From contig NZ_CP121354.1 of the NCBI RefSeq assembly GCF_029674545.1, forward strand, positions 434,001-498,000: a DNA stretch of 64,000 nucleotides, given 5' to 3'. The notes below the pieces were generated by a model. That model saw only the letters and a program-made list of their open reading frames with translations. It ran no database searches and had not been told where the DNA came from. The number at the start of each line of letters is the position of its first letter. The first letter of the stretch is position 1. Origin of the DNA: Mesorhizobium sp. WSM4904. GTDB lineage: Bacteria > Pseudomonadota > Alphaproteobacteria > Rhizobiales > Rhizobiaceae. The translations under genes and the position numbers were made by a program. Shown piece by piece: positions 43,751 to 51,267 of this stretch.

Positions 43751-44365
43751 ATGGCCGACGAAGCGCTCATCGTCATCGATCTGCAGAACGATTTTTGCCC
43801 TGGCGGCGCGCTGGCGGTTTCCGGCGGCGACGAGATCGTGCCGCTGGTCAACGACCTGATCCGGCGGACCGAGCATGTCGTGCTGACGCAGGACTGGCAT
43901 CCCGCCGGCCATTCGAGCTTCGCTTCCAGCCATCCCGGCAAGCAGCCCTTCGAAACGATCGAGATGCCCTACGGGCCGCAGACGCTTTGGCCGGATCACT
44001 GCATCCAGGGCAGCCTCGGTTCCGATTTCCATTCGGGCCTCGCATGGACCAAGGCGGAACTGGTGATCCGCAAGGGTTTCCGCACGGCCATCGACTCCTA
44101 TTCGGCCTTCTTCGAGAACGATCATACGACGCCGACCGGCCTTGCCGGCTATCTCAAGGAACGCGGCATCGATGCCGTCACGCTGGTTGGGCTCGCCACC
44201 GATTACTGCGTCGCCTATTCGGCGCTCGACGCAGTGAAGCAGGGGTTCAGGACGACCGTGCGGCTCGACGCCTGCCGCGGCATCGACCTCAACGGCTCGC
44301 TCGACACGATGATCGCGCTCATGCGCGAGGCTGGCGTGACGCTCGAAGACCATTTGGCGGACTGA
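43751..44365 (+). CDS. pncA: nicotinamidase
   Basis: The 204-residue isochorismatase-fold hydrolase converts nicotinamide to nicotinate and ammonia. The catalytic triad is visible as Asp in VIDLQNDFCPGG, Lys in LVIRKGF and Cys in ATDYCVAYSA; the metal-site segment DWHPAGHSSF is also present. AGGGGAG lies before the ATG. It is divergent from the operon for a putative nicotinate hydroxylase, so its product could be the feed of that pathway; pncB, which instead returns nicotinate to NAD, is 8.5 kb away. Confidence 0.92.
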   Translation: MADEALIVIDLQNDFCPGGALAVSGGDEIVPLVNDLIRRTEHVVLTQDWHPAGHSSFASSHPGKQPFETIEMPYGPQTLWPDHCIQGSLGSDFHSGLAWTKAELVIRKGFRTAIDSYSAFFENDHTTPTGLAGYLKERGIDAVTLVGLATDYCVAYSALDAVKQGFRTTVRLDACRGIDLNGSLDTMIALMREAGVTLEDHLAD

Positions 44366-44441
44366 TCCGCCGGTGGGGCAGGCGAGGATACCTTCCGCGT
44401 GGGGCGAGGATGTCGCCAGTTTGCGGCGCCGGGATGCGGGC

Positions 44442-44592
44442 TCCCCCTTCTCCCCTTGTGGGAGAAGGTGTCGCCGAAGGCGACGGATGAGGGGGGTTCC
44501 AGGGAACGCCAGCGTCTCACTCCGCTGGAGCACCCCTCATCCGTCTCGGCGCTATCGCGCCGATCCACCTTCTCCCACAAGGGGAGAAGGGA
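44442..44592. repeat. large palindromic element, type D
   Basis: Outer arms CCCCCTTCTCCCCTTGTGGG and CCCACAAGGGGAGAAGGG, with inner hairpins (GTCGCCGAAGGCGAC; CGGCGCTATCGCGCCG) and a GATGAGG/CCTCATC pair. It lies between pncA and the antiporter gene, and the antiporter reading frame runs through the right half of it. Confidence 0.87.
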
Positions 44593-46037
44593 AGGCGCGG
44601 AGCAGCCGGTCGAGGGGGCTTTTCTCACCCTTCATCGCGCTTGCCGTAGCGCTGCTGCTTCCCGCACAGGCGCTATCCGCCGAGGCTCACGACGCGCTGC
44701 CCGGCGCCGCGATGTCGCTCTGGTGGGCGCTGCCTTTTGCGGGCCTGCTTTTGTCGATCGCGACCGGGCCGCTGCTTTTCCCGCATGTGTGGGAGCACCA
44801 CTATGGCAAGATCACCGCCGCCTGGGCGACTTTTGTCGTGGTTCCGCTGGCGGTCGCCTTCGGCATTCCGGCGGCTGGTGAAGCGGTGCTGCACACGCTG
44901 CTCACCGAGTATCTCTCCTTTATCATCTTGTTGTTCGCGCTGTTCACCATTTCCGGCGGCATCCTCGTTGCCGGCAACATCCACGGCACGCCGCTGGTCA
45001 ATGCCGGCCTGCTGCTCATCGGCGCGATCCTTGCCTCGGTCATTGGCACCACCGGCGCCTCGATGATCCTGATCCGGCCGATCCTGCGCGCCAACGACAA
45101 CCGGCCGTTCAACGCCCATGTGGTGATCTTCTTCATCTTCCTGGTGTCCAATATCGGCGGCTCGCTGACGCCGCTCGGTGACCCGCCGCTGTTCGTCGGC
45201 TTCCTGCGCGGCGTCGATTTTTTCTGGACGACGATACACATCCTGCCCGACACGCTGTTCGTCGGCGGACTGGTGCTGCTCATCTTCCTCATGCTCGACA
45301 TCGTCCTGCATCGCCGCGAGGCCGGCATGCCGAAAATCAAGGACCCGACGCCGGACACGGAGGTGCGCCTGCGCGGGCTGGCCAACCTGCCGCTGCTTGC
45401 CGGCGTCATCGGCGCGATCCTGCTTTCGGCGAGCTGGAAGCCCGGCGTGAGCTTTTCCGTCTTCGGCGTCGCTCTGGAACTGCAGAACCTGGTGCGCGAC
45501 GCCATCATCCTGGCGCTGGCCTTTTTGTCGCTCAAAGTCTCGTACAAGAGCCACCGCGAAGCGAACGGGTTCAGTTGGGGCCCCATCGCCGAAGTGGCGA
45601 AACTCTTTGCCGGCATCTTCATCTGCATCGTGCCGGTCGTCGCCATGCTGAGGGCCGGGCACGACGGCGCGATGGCGCCGCTGGTCGCGCTGGTCACCTC
45701 GGCCGACGGCCAGCCCAACGACCTCGCCTATTTCTGGCTGACCGGCGCGCTGTCGTCCTTCCTCGACAACGCGCCGACCTATCTGGTGTTCTTCGAGCTT
45801 GCCGGCGGCGATGCGAAGCACCTGATGACGGAGGCCGCCTCGACGCTCGCCGCGATCTCGGCGGGCGCCGTGTTCATGGGCGCCAATACCTATATCGGCA
45901 ACGCGCCGAACTTCATGGTCTTTGCCATCGCCAGGCATCGCGGCTTCAAGATGCCGGGCTTCTTCGGCTACATGGCATGGTCGGGCCTGGTGCTGATCCC
46001 GATTTTTTTGATCGCGGGATTTTTGTTCTTCGGGTGA
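44487..46037 (+). CDS. NhaD-like sodium:proton antiporter, N-terminus overlapped by a palindromic element
   Basis: The protein has about twelve hydrophobic segments and the pattern of NhaD/citrate-transporter-type antiporters: ISGGILVAGNIHGTPLVNAGLLLIGAILASVIGTTGASMILIRP, NIGGSLTPLGDPPLFVGFLRG, and SFLDNAPTYLVFFELAGG with GANTYIGNAPNFMV near the end. These are ion-exchange signatures of the inner-membrane family. The start is uncertain. A signal-like hydrophobic stretch (FIALAVALLLPAQALSA) precedes the core, but between it and the palindrome there is no ATG, GTG or TTG in frame. The nearest upstream start is the ATG at 44487 inside the element; the next downstream ATG, 44712, would drop the signal. 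I list the longer form with low confidence in the 5' end. Confidence 0.75.
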   Translation: MRGVPGNASVSLRWSTPHPSRRYRADPPSPTRGEGKARSSRSRGLFSPFIALAVALLLPAQALSAEAHDALPGAAMSLWWALPFAGLLLSIATGPLLFPHVWEHHYGKITAAWATFVVVPLAVAFGIPAAGEAVLHTLLTEYLSFIILLFALFTISGGILVAGNIHGTPLVNAGLLLIGAILASVIGTTGASMILIRPILRANDNRPFNAHVVIFFIFLVSNIGGSLTPLGDPPLFVGFLRGVDFFWTTIHILPDTLFVGGLVLLIFLMLDIVLHRREAGMPKIKDPTPDTEVRLRGLANLPLLAGVIGAILLSASWKPGVSFSVFGVALELQNLVRDAIILALAFLSLKVSYKSHREANGFSWGPIAEVAKLFAGIFICIVPVVAMLRAGHDGAMAPLVALVTSADGQPNDLAYFWLTGALSSFLDNAPTYLVFFELAGGDAKHLMTEAASTLAAISAGAVFMGANTYIGNAPNFMVFAIARHRGFKMPGFFGYMAWSGLVLIPIFLIAGFLFFG

Positions 46038-46055
46038 AGCGAAGCACTATCCGCG

Positions 46056-46187
46056 TCGGCGCTGCCCCTCATCCGCCTGCCGGCACCTTCTCCCCGTGAA
46101 GGACGGGGAGAAGGGACAAGCTCCAGCGCCAGCGCCCTCCTCTCCCCGTCCTTCACGGGAGAGGGTAAGGGTGAGGGGCAGCGCCAA
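46056..46187. repeat. type A palindromic element, inverted copy
   Basis: It is the reverse orientation of the type A element (GGCGCTGCCCCTCATCCG ... GTGAGGGGCAGCGCC), with the two CTCCCCGT hairpins. It lies between the convergent antiporter and livF genes and could end both transcripts. Confidence 0.87.
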
Positions 46188-46218
46188 CGTCCGGCTGGTG
46201 AACCCGACCTTCCTCTCG

Positions 46219-46947
46219 TCACCCAACCCCCACGTAGCGCCGCACCGCCGACGGATCCACACGCAGTTCCTCGACATCGACCGTCTCGCGGTTGCGGCCA
46301 TTCTCGATGAATGAGACGCGGTCGGCGACCGAAAGGACGGCGTCGACGCGCTGCTCGACCAGGATGGTCGAAACGCCGAGGTCGCGCAGCTTCGCCACCG
46401 TCTCGCGGATCCTGGCGATCATCGACGGCATCAACCCTTCGGTCGGCTCGTCGAGCAACAGCACCTGCGGCTCGAGGCAGAGCGCGCGCGCCATCGCCAG
46501 CATCTGCTGCTCGCCGCCCGAAAGCGTGCCTGAGCGCTGCTTCAGCCGCTCTCGCAGCAGCGGGAAGAGGTCGAGGACGTTCTCGCGCGTCTGCCTGTCC
46601 CTGCCCCGCGCCATCAAGCCGATCTCGATGTTTTCCGCCACCGTCATGTCGGCAAACAATCGCCTGCCCTGCGGCACATAGGCGACGCCGGCCTTCGGCA
46701 CGTCATGCGCGGCGAGGCCGGTCAATTCCTTGCCATCCAGCGCGATCGAGCCGGCCGCCGCCGGCACCAGCCCCATGATCGCCTTCAGCGTCGTCGTCTT
46801 GCCGGCGCCGTTGCGGCCGAACAGGCAAAGCACCTCGCCCTTGTTCAGCACGAGGTCGAGCCCGTAGAGCACCTGCACCTCGCCATAAAAGCAGTCGAGG
46901 CCGGAAATGGCGAGCAGGCTTCGATCGACCACGAGCGGATCAGCCAT
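46219..46947 (-). CDS. livF: branched-chain-type ABC transporter ATP-binding protein LivF
   Basis: The 242-residue ATPase has Walker A GRNGAGKTT, Q-loop YVPQGRRLFADMTV, signature LSGGEQQMLAMARAL and Walker B VLLLDEPTEGL, with the LivF-type C-terminus. It overlaps livG by eight bases. It is the last gene of a five-gene liv-type importer operon. ATP hydrolysis by LivF/LivG drives uptake through LivH/LivM. Confidence 0.92.
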   Translation of the reverse strand: MADPLVVDRSLLAISGLDCFYGEVQVLYGLDLVLNKGEVLCLFGRNGAGKTTTLKAIMGLVPAAAGSIALDGKELTGLAAHDVPKAGVAYVPQGRRLFADMTVAENIEIGLMARGRDRQTRENVLDLFPLLRERLKQRSGTLSGGEQQMLAMARALCLEPQVLLLDEPTEGLMPSMIARIRETVAKLRDLGVSTILVEQRVDAVLSVADRVSFIENGRNRETVDVEELRVDPSAVRRYVGVG

Positions 46948-47668
46948 GGGTCGCTCCGAGATAGGCGTCTTGCACCTCGGCGTTGGCGCGGATCTGTTCC
47001 GGCGTGCCTTCGGCGAGGATCTTTCCCGAATTGAAGACGGTGATGCGGTCGGCAAGCTGCATGACCACCGGCATGTTGTGCTCGATAAGCAGCACCGTAG
47101 CGTCCTTGGCGATCTCGCGTACCAGCGCGGTGAAATTGTCGATCTCGCTGTCGGCCAGGCCTTGCGTCGGCTCGTCGAGGATCAGCAGGCGCGGCTTCAG
47201 CGCCAAGCCCATGGCCACTTCGAGCAGACGCTGATGGCCGTAGGAAAGGTGCGCGGCCAGCGTGCCTGCCCGGTCGGCGAGGCCGGTGCGCCCCAGCGCC
47301 GCCATGACGCCGGCCCTCACCTGTCCCCTCGAGCGGCCGTCGGTCAGCGTGCGCTGCACCGGCAGCGCGACATTGTCGAATGCCGTGAGGTTGGCGAAGA
47401 CGCTGGTGATCTGGAAGGTGTAGGCGACGCCGAGGCGAACCCTTTTGTAAGCCGGCATGGTCGTGATATCGGCGCCATCGAAGACGATCATGCCGGCCGA
47501 CGGCCGGATGCGACCGCTGAGCAGGCTGACGAAGGTAGTCTTGCCGGCGCCGTTGGGGCCGATGATGGCGCGGATCTCGCCCGGGATCAGCGCGAAGTCG
47601 ACGCCGTCGACGGCGCGCAGGCCGCCGAAATGACGCGACAGGCCCTTGGTGGTGAGCAGCGGCGTCAT
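46940..47668 (-). CDS. livG: branched-chain-type ABC transporter ATP-binding protein LivG
   Basis: The 242-residue ATPase has Walker A GPNGAGKTTFVSLLSG, the LivG-specific TFQITSVFANLTAFDNV segment, signature LSYGHQRLLEVAMGL and Walker B LLILDEPTQGL. The signature is LSYGHQ instead of LSGGQQ, as is usual in LivG. The ATG overlaps the livM stop by four bases. It pairs with LivF. Confidence 0.92.
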   Translation of the reverse strand: MTPLLTTKGLSRHFGGLRAVDGVDFALIPGEIRAIIGPNGAGKTTFVSLLSGRIRPSAGMIVFDGADITTMPAYKRVRLGVAYTFQITSVFANLTAFDNVALPVQRTLTDGRSRGQVRAGVMAALGRTGLADRAGTLAAHLSYGHQRLLEVAMGLALKPRLLILDEPTQGLADSEIDNFTALVREIAKDATVLLIEHNMPVVMQLADRITVFNSGKILAEGTPEQIRANAEVQDAYLGATHG

Positions 47669-48627
47669 GGCAGCCACCCCAGCCAACGCTGGCGGATGCT
47701 GCCCAGAATCCCCTTTGGGAAGAACAGCACCAGCAGGATGAGCGCCACGCCGACGATCAGCAGATAGGCGGAGGTGAAGCCGCTGGTGATGTCGGTGACA
47801 TAATACATGAACAGCGTGCCGACGAGCGGCCCGAGCGTGGTCGCGGCGCCGCCGAGCAGCACCCAGAGCAAAGGCAGGATCGAATACTGCACCGATGCGA
47901 AGCTCGATCCGACATAGCCGAACAGCAGCGCATAGGCGGCGCCAGATGCGGCGCAAATGGCGCCGGAGGCAACGACGGCGGCGAGCTTGTTGGCGACCGT
48001 GTCGTAGCCCAGCATCCTGGTGCGTTCCTCATTCTCGCGAATGGCGACCAGCACGCGGCCGAAGCGGGAGCGGACGACGGCAAGCGTGATGAACAGCACG
48101 ACCGAAAACAGCGCCAGAGCGCTCATGTAGCGCACGGTCGGATTGGTCAAGTCGAGCGACGCGCCGCCGAGGTTGAGCGTGCGCGACGCCTGCTGAACGA
48201 CCAGGCCCTGGTCGCCGCCGGTCCAGGCCGCGAAATAGAGGATGAGCAGATAGAAAACCTGCGCGAACATCATGGTGACGATCATGAAGGCCACACCTGA
48301 AGTGCGCAGCGCCAGCAGGCCGATGACCAGGGCGAGCAGGGCGCCGCAGACGATCCCGACAAGGAAAGCTTCCGGCACACCCCAGCCGAGATGATAGACG
48401 GTCAGCCCGGCGCCATAGAGGCCGGCCGAAAAGAACATCGCATGGCCGAGGCTGAGCAGGCCGACATAGCCAAAGAGCAGATTGTAGCCCATGGCGAAAA
48501 CGGCGAGCGCCATGATGCGGGCAAAGAGGCCCTGGTGGTAGTCCGGCAAGACGAAGTTCAGCGCAAACAGAAGCGCGATGACGCCGATATGCAGGGCGTA
48601 GGTCTTTGCCGGTGAAGCATCCCTCAT
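47665..48627 (-). CDS. livM: branched-chain-type ABC transporter permease LivM
   Basis: The 320-residue inner-membrane protein has about ten hydrophobic segments, the LivM motif GYNLLFGYVGLLSLGHAMFFSAGLYGAG, the EAA-like loop (RFGRVLVAIRENEERTRMLGYDT) and the C-terminal PLLWVLLGGAATTLGPLVGT. It overlaps livG and livH by four bases each and forms the channel with LivH. Confidence 0.92.
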   Translation of the reverse strand: MRDASPAKTYALHIGVIALLFALNFVLPDYHQGLFARIMALAVFAMGYNLLFGYVGLLSLGHAMFFSAGLYGAGLTVYHLGWGVPEAFLVGIVCGALLALVIGLLALRTSGVAFMIVTMMFAQVFYLLILYFAAWTGGDQGLVVQQASRTLNLGGASLDLTNPTVRYMSALALFSVVLFITLAVVRSRFGRVLVAIRENEERTRMLGYDTVANKLAAVVASGAICAASGAAYALLFGYVGSSFASVQYSILPLLWVLLGGAATTLGPLVGTLFMYYVTDITSGFTSAYLLIVGVALILLVLFFPKGILGSIRQRWLGWLP

Positions 48628-49505
48628 CGCTGCGTCGTCCCGAACAACCCCTGCGGCCTGAACACCAACACCATGACGACCACCAGCGTGGCGATGATCT
48701 TGGCCAAAGTCGGCGAGAAGAACATCGAGACGATGCCGTCGGAGAGGCCGATCAGGATGGCGGCGACGACGGTGCCGCGCAGCGAGCCGAGCCCGCCGAT
48801 GATGACGACGATGAAGGACAACAACAGCGGGTCCTGCCCCATCAGGTAATGCGCCTGGCTGATCGGCACGATCAGCACCGCGGCGATTGCCGCCAGCATG
48901 GCGCCGACGGCGAAGACGCCGGCATAGACGCGCTCGACCGGGATGCCAAAGGCCTGGGCCGTCTCGCGGTCATATTGCGTGGCGCGCATGATCAGGCCGA
49001 TCTTGGTCCGTGTCAGCACCAGCCAGGTGATCACCAGCAGAACGGCGGAGGCCGCGACCACCGAGAGCTTATAGCCGGAATAGCCGAACCACGGCAAAAG
49101 AATGCGGTAGCTGAAGGGCGGTTCCACGGGGCGCGCTTCCGGTCCGTAGAAGGTCAGCGCAAGCTGCTGGATGATGTAAAGCATGCCGATGGTGGCGACG
49201 ATGGTGCTTTCGGGATTGTAGTTCAGCCGGCGCAGCACCAGCCATTCAGAAAGAAACGCGACCAGTCCGACCAGCAAGGGCGCGATCACCAGCGCTGCGA
49301 CGAAGCCGATCGCCGGATGGCCGGGGATCGCGGTCGAGATCGCCCAGGCGAGGACCGCGCCCAGCATGAAGAACTCGCCATGGGCGACATTGACGATGCG
49401 CATGACGCCGAACACCAGCGACAGGCCAAGCGCCGTCAGCGCCAATACGGCCGAGGTGACGAGGCCTTCGAGGGCGGCGAGCAGGAGATGGGGTCCGAAG
49501 TGCAT
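48624..49505 (-). CDS. livH: branched-chain-type ABC transporter permease LivH
   Basis: The 293-residue permease shows the LivH start (GLVTSAVLALTALGLSLVFGVMRIVNVAHGEFFMLGA), the cytoplasmic loop (TKIGLIMRATQYDRETAQAFGI) and VVIIGGLGSLRGTVVAAILIG. I start at ATG 49505; the frame continues upstream through a type B palindromic element, but that portion is repeat-derived. It is separated from the binding-protein gene by 256 bases filled mainly by that element. Confidence 0.92.
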   Translation of the reverse strand: MHFGPHLLLAALEGLVTSAVLALTALGLSLVFGVMRIVNVAHGEFFMLGAVLAWAISTAIPGHPAIGFVAALVIAPLLVGLVAFLSEWLVLRRLNYNPESTIVATIGMLYIIQQLALTFYGPEARPVEPPFSYRILLPWFGYSGYKLSVVAASAVLLVITWLVLTRTKIGLIMRATQYDRETAQAFGIPVERVYAGVFAVGAMLAAIAAVLIVPISQAHYLMGQDPLLLSFIVVIIGGLGSLRGTVVAAILIGLSDGIVSMFFSPTLAKIIATLVVVMVLVFRPQGLFGTTQR

Positions 49506-49521
49506 TACACGCGAACGGATG

Positions 49522-49736
49522 CGCGAGGCACCCCCCTCTGCCCTGCCCGTCCTCCGCAGCAGCTGCGCAGCAGCTTCGGAGGGTGGACCGGGCATCTCCC
49601 CCTCAAGGGGGGAGATTGGCAGTTCCTGCGAAGGCGACCATCTGCCGTCGTTGGTGGTTGGCGAAACCCGCGGCGAAATCCGATCTCCCCCCTTGAGGGG
49701 GAGATGTCCGGCAGGACAAAGGGGGGTGGCTTGGCG
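49522..49736. repeat. type B palindromic element with an extra nested palindrome, copy 2
   Basis: It has the same arms as the other type B elements (CACCCCCCTCTGCCCTGCC; ATCTCCCCCTC-loop-GGGGGAGAT; spacer box TTGGTGGTTGGCGAAA) plus an inserted inverted repeat, CCGTCCTCCGCAGCAGCTGCG ... in two parts around 49548-49587, that lengthens one arm. It sits inside the liv operon between the binding-protein and permease genes, where it could reduce downstream expression. Confidence 0.83.
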
Positions 49737-49761
49737 GCCACGCTCGTCAGGATGGCCAAGC

Positions 49762-51066
49762 CTAAAGCGCCTGCGTCGTGTAGTCCCCTTCCGGCTCGTA
49801 GAGGCCGTCCTCGATCTTGGTCTTGTGGACGACATTCAACCTGCCGCCTTCGACCTTGGAGATGTTCTGGATGCCAAAGCACTGGTGGATCTTGCCGTTG
49901 AACGTCTTGGGGCCTTGCGGATGTTCCGGGCCTTCGGCAAATTCCTTCAGCGCCTCGGTCGCCTCGACCAGCTTGGCGCGGTCTTCCGGTCCCTTGTAGC
50001 CGGCGTCCTCCATCGCCTTCTTGACGACGTAGAGCGTCTCCCAGCAGCCGAACATGTGGGCGGCGGTGGAGACGTCCTTGGGGTCGCCGACAGCGGCGCC
50101 GTTATCGTCGATGCCGACGGCGGCGCGATAGGCTTTCTGGGCGGCTGAATCGTCAGGCTGCGCATAGCGCGGCGAGCCTTCCCAGAAATGGCTGCCGTCG
50201 AGGAATTCGAGGCCGGGACTGTTGATGTCGACGGCTTCGAGCGAGTCGATGAAGCCGAAAAGCTGTGGCCTTTGCGAGCCATAGAACTCACCGAGCTCCT
50301 TGACGAAAGTAAGCACGGCCGGGCCGACCATGACATGGTAGATGACTTCCGTCTCGGCCGGGATCTGGGGGAAGTATTTGGTGAAGGACGACTCCGTCGG
50401 CGGAATGGCGATCTGCGCGATCACGTCGGCGCCTTGCGCCTTGAGCGCAGGCGGCAGGTAGTCGCGATGGTCATAGCCGAAGGCGAAGTCGGGGAAGATC
50501 TGCGTCACCTTCTTGCCGGCGTTGGCGGCGATCCACGGCGCCATCGCCTGGATCTGACTCTTCACGTCGGTGATACCAGGCTGGAAGACGTAGCGGTTGA
50601 GCTTGGTCGAAGCGACGTGGTGGCCTTCGCTGACGACGAAATAGGGGATCTTGTTCTCGCCGGCGGCCGGCGCCGAGCCGATCACGACGTGCGAGAACAG
50701 CGTGCCGAAGACGATGTCGGTCTTGTGCTGCTTGGCGAACTTGCCGACCACCTCGGCGCCGCGGGCGGGATCTGTGCCGTCGTCCTCGATGACCAGCTCG
50801 ACCTTGCGGCCGCCGATGCCGCCGGCGTCGTTGATCGCCTTGACGGCGGCGGCGCTCGTCTTCTCGTACCAGCGGCCATAGGCGGCGCCGATGCCGGTGC
50901 GATGCGACTGGAAGCCGATCTTGATCGGCGCCGAGCTCTGCGCCTGGCTATAGCGGACGAAGCCGGGCGCCAGCGCCAGGCCGGCGCCGGCGGCCATGCC
51001 CTTCAGCGCGGCGCGGCGCGAAAGCGTGGTCTTGGAGAGGTCGAAAAATCCGTTCTTGTCAGCCAT
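49762..51066 (-). CDS. ABC transporter substrate-binding protein (LivJ/LivK type), Tat-exported
   Basis: The 434-residue protein begins with a twin-arginine signal (SRRAALKGMAAGAGLALAPG) ending about residue 42. The mature part is a type I periplasmic binding fold: IKIGFQSHRTGIGAAYGRWYEKTSAAAVKAINDAGGIGGRKVELVIEDD, DIVFGTLFSHVVIGSAP. Such proteins bind amino acids, amides, urea or aromatic acids. It is the first gene of the liv operon and carries a GTGTACAAA site about 80 bases upstream, the same core as in the niacin-type operon promoter, so its ligand may be the substrate of that pathway. That link is inference. Confidence 0.9.
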   Translation of the reverse strand: MADKNGFFDLSKTTLSRRAALKGMAAGAGLALAPGFVRYSQAQSSAPIKIGFQSHRTGIGAAYGRWYEKTSAAAVKAINDAGGIGGRKVELVIEDDGTDPARGAEVVGKFAKQHKTDIVFGTLFSHVVIGSAPAAGENKIPYFVVSEGHHVASTKLNRYVFQPGITDVKSQIQAMAPWIAANAGKKVTQIFPDFAFGYDHRDYLPPALKAQGADVIAQIAIPPTESSFTKYFPQIPAETEVIYHVMVGPAVLTFVKELGEFYGSQRPQLFGFIDSLEAVDINSPGLEFLDGSHFWEGSPRYAQPDDSAAQKAYRAAVGIDDNGAAVGDPKDVSTAAHMFGCWETLYVVKKAMEDAGYKGPEDRAKLVEATEALKEFAEGPEHPQGPKTFNGKIHQCFGIQNISKVEGGRLNVVHKTKIEDGLYEPEGDYTTQAL

Positions 51067-51143
51067 GTCCGTTCCCCTGTTTTTTCAGCTTTGACCAGCG
51101 ATAAGGCGGCTCGATCCTCCTCGCTCGGAGGACGCGAAAATTG

Positions 51144-51155
51144 CATGTGTACAAA
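51144..51155. promoter_or_regulatory. candidate operator CATGTGTACAAA
   Basis: It lies 78-89 bases upstream of the binding-protein start. The GTGTACAAA core matches GTATACAAA (31050-31058) and GTATGCAAA (43586-43594) at all positions except purine exchanges. Confidence 0.38.
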
Positions 51156-51267
51156 CTAAATCACCAAAGCCATGACGTGGCAAGCGAGCTTCCCCGACGG
51201 CAAGCAATTCCAGGAAAAGTATGTGGCGGCTTCCGTCCGGAGTTGCGTAGCAAGAGGCGCCCTTGTC

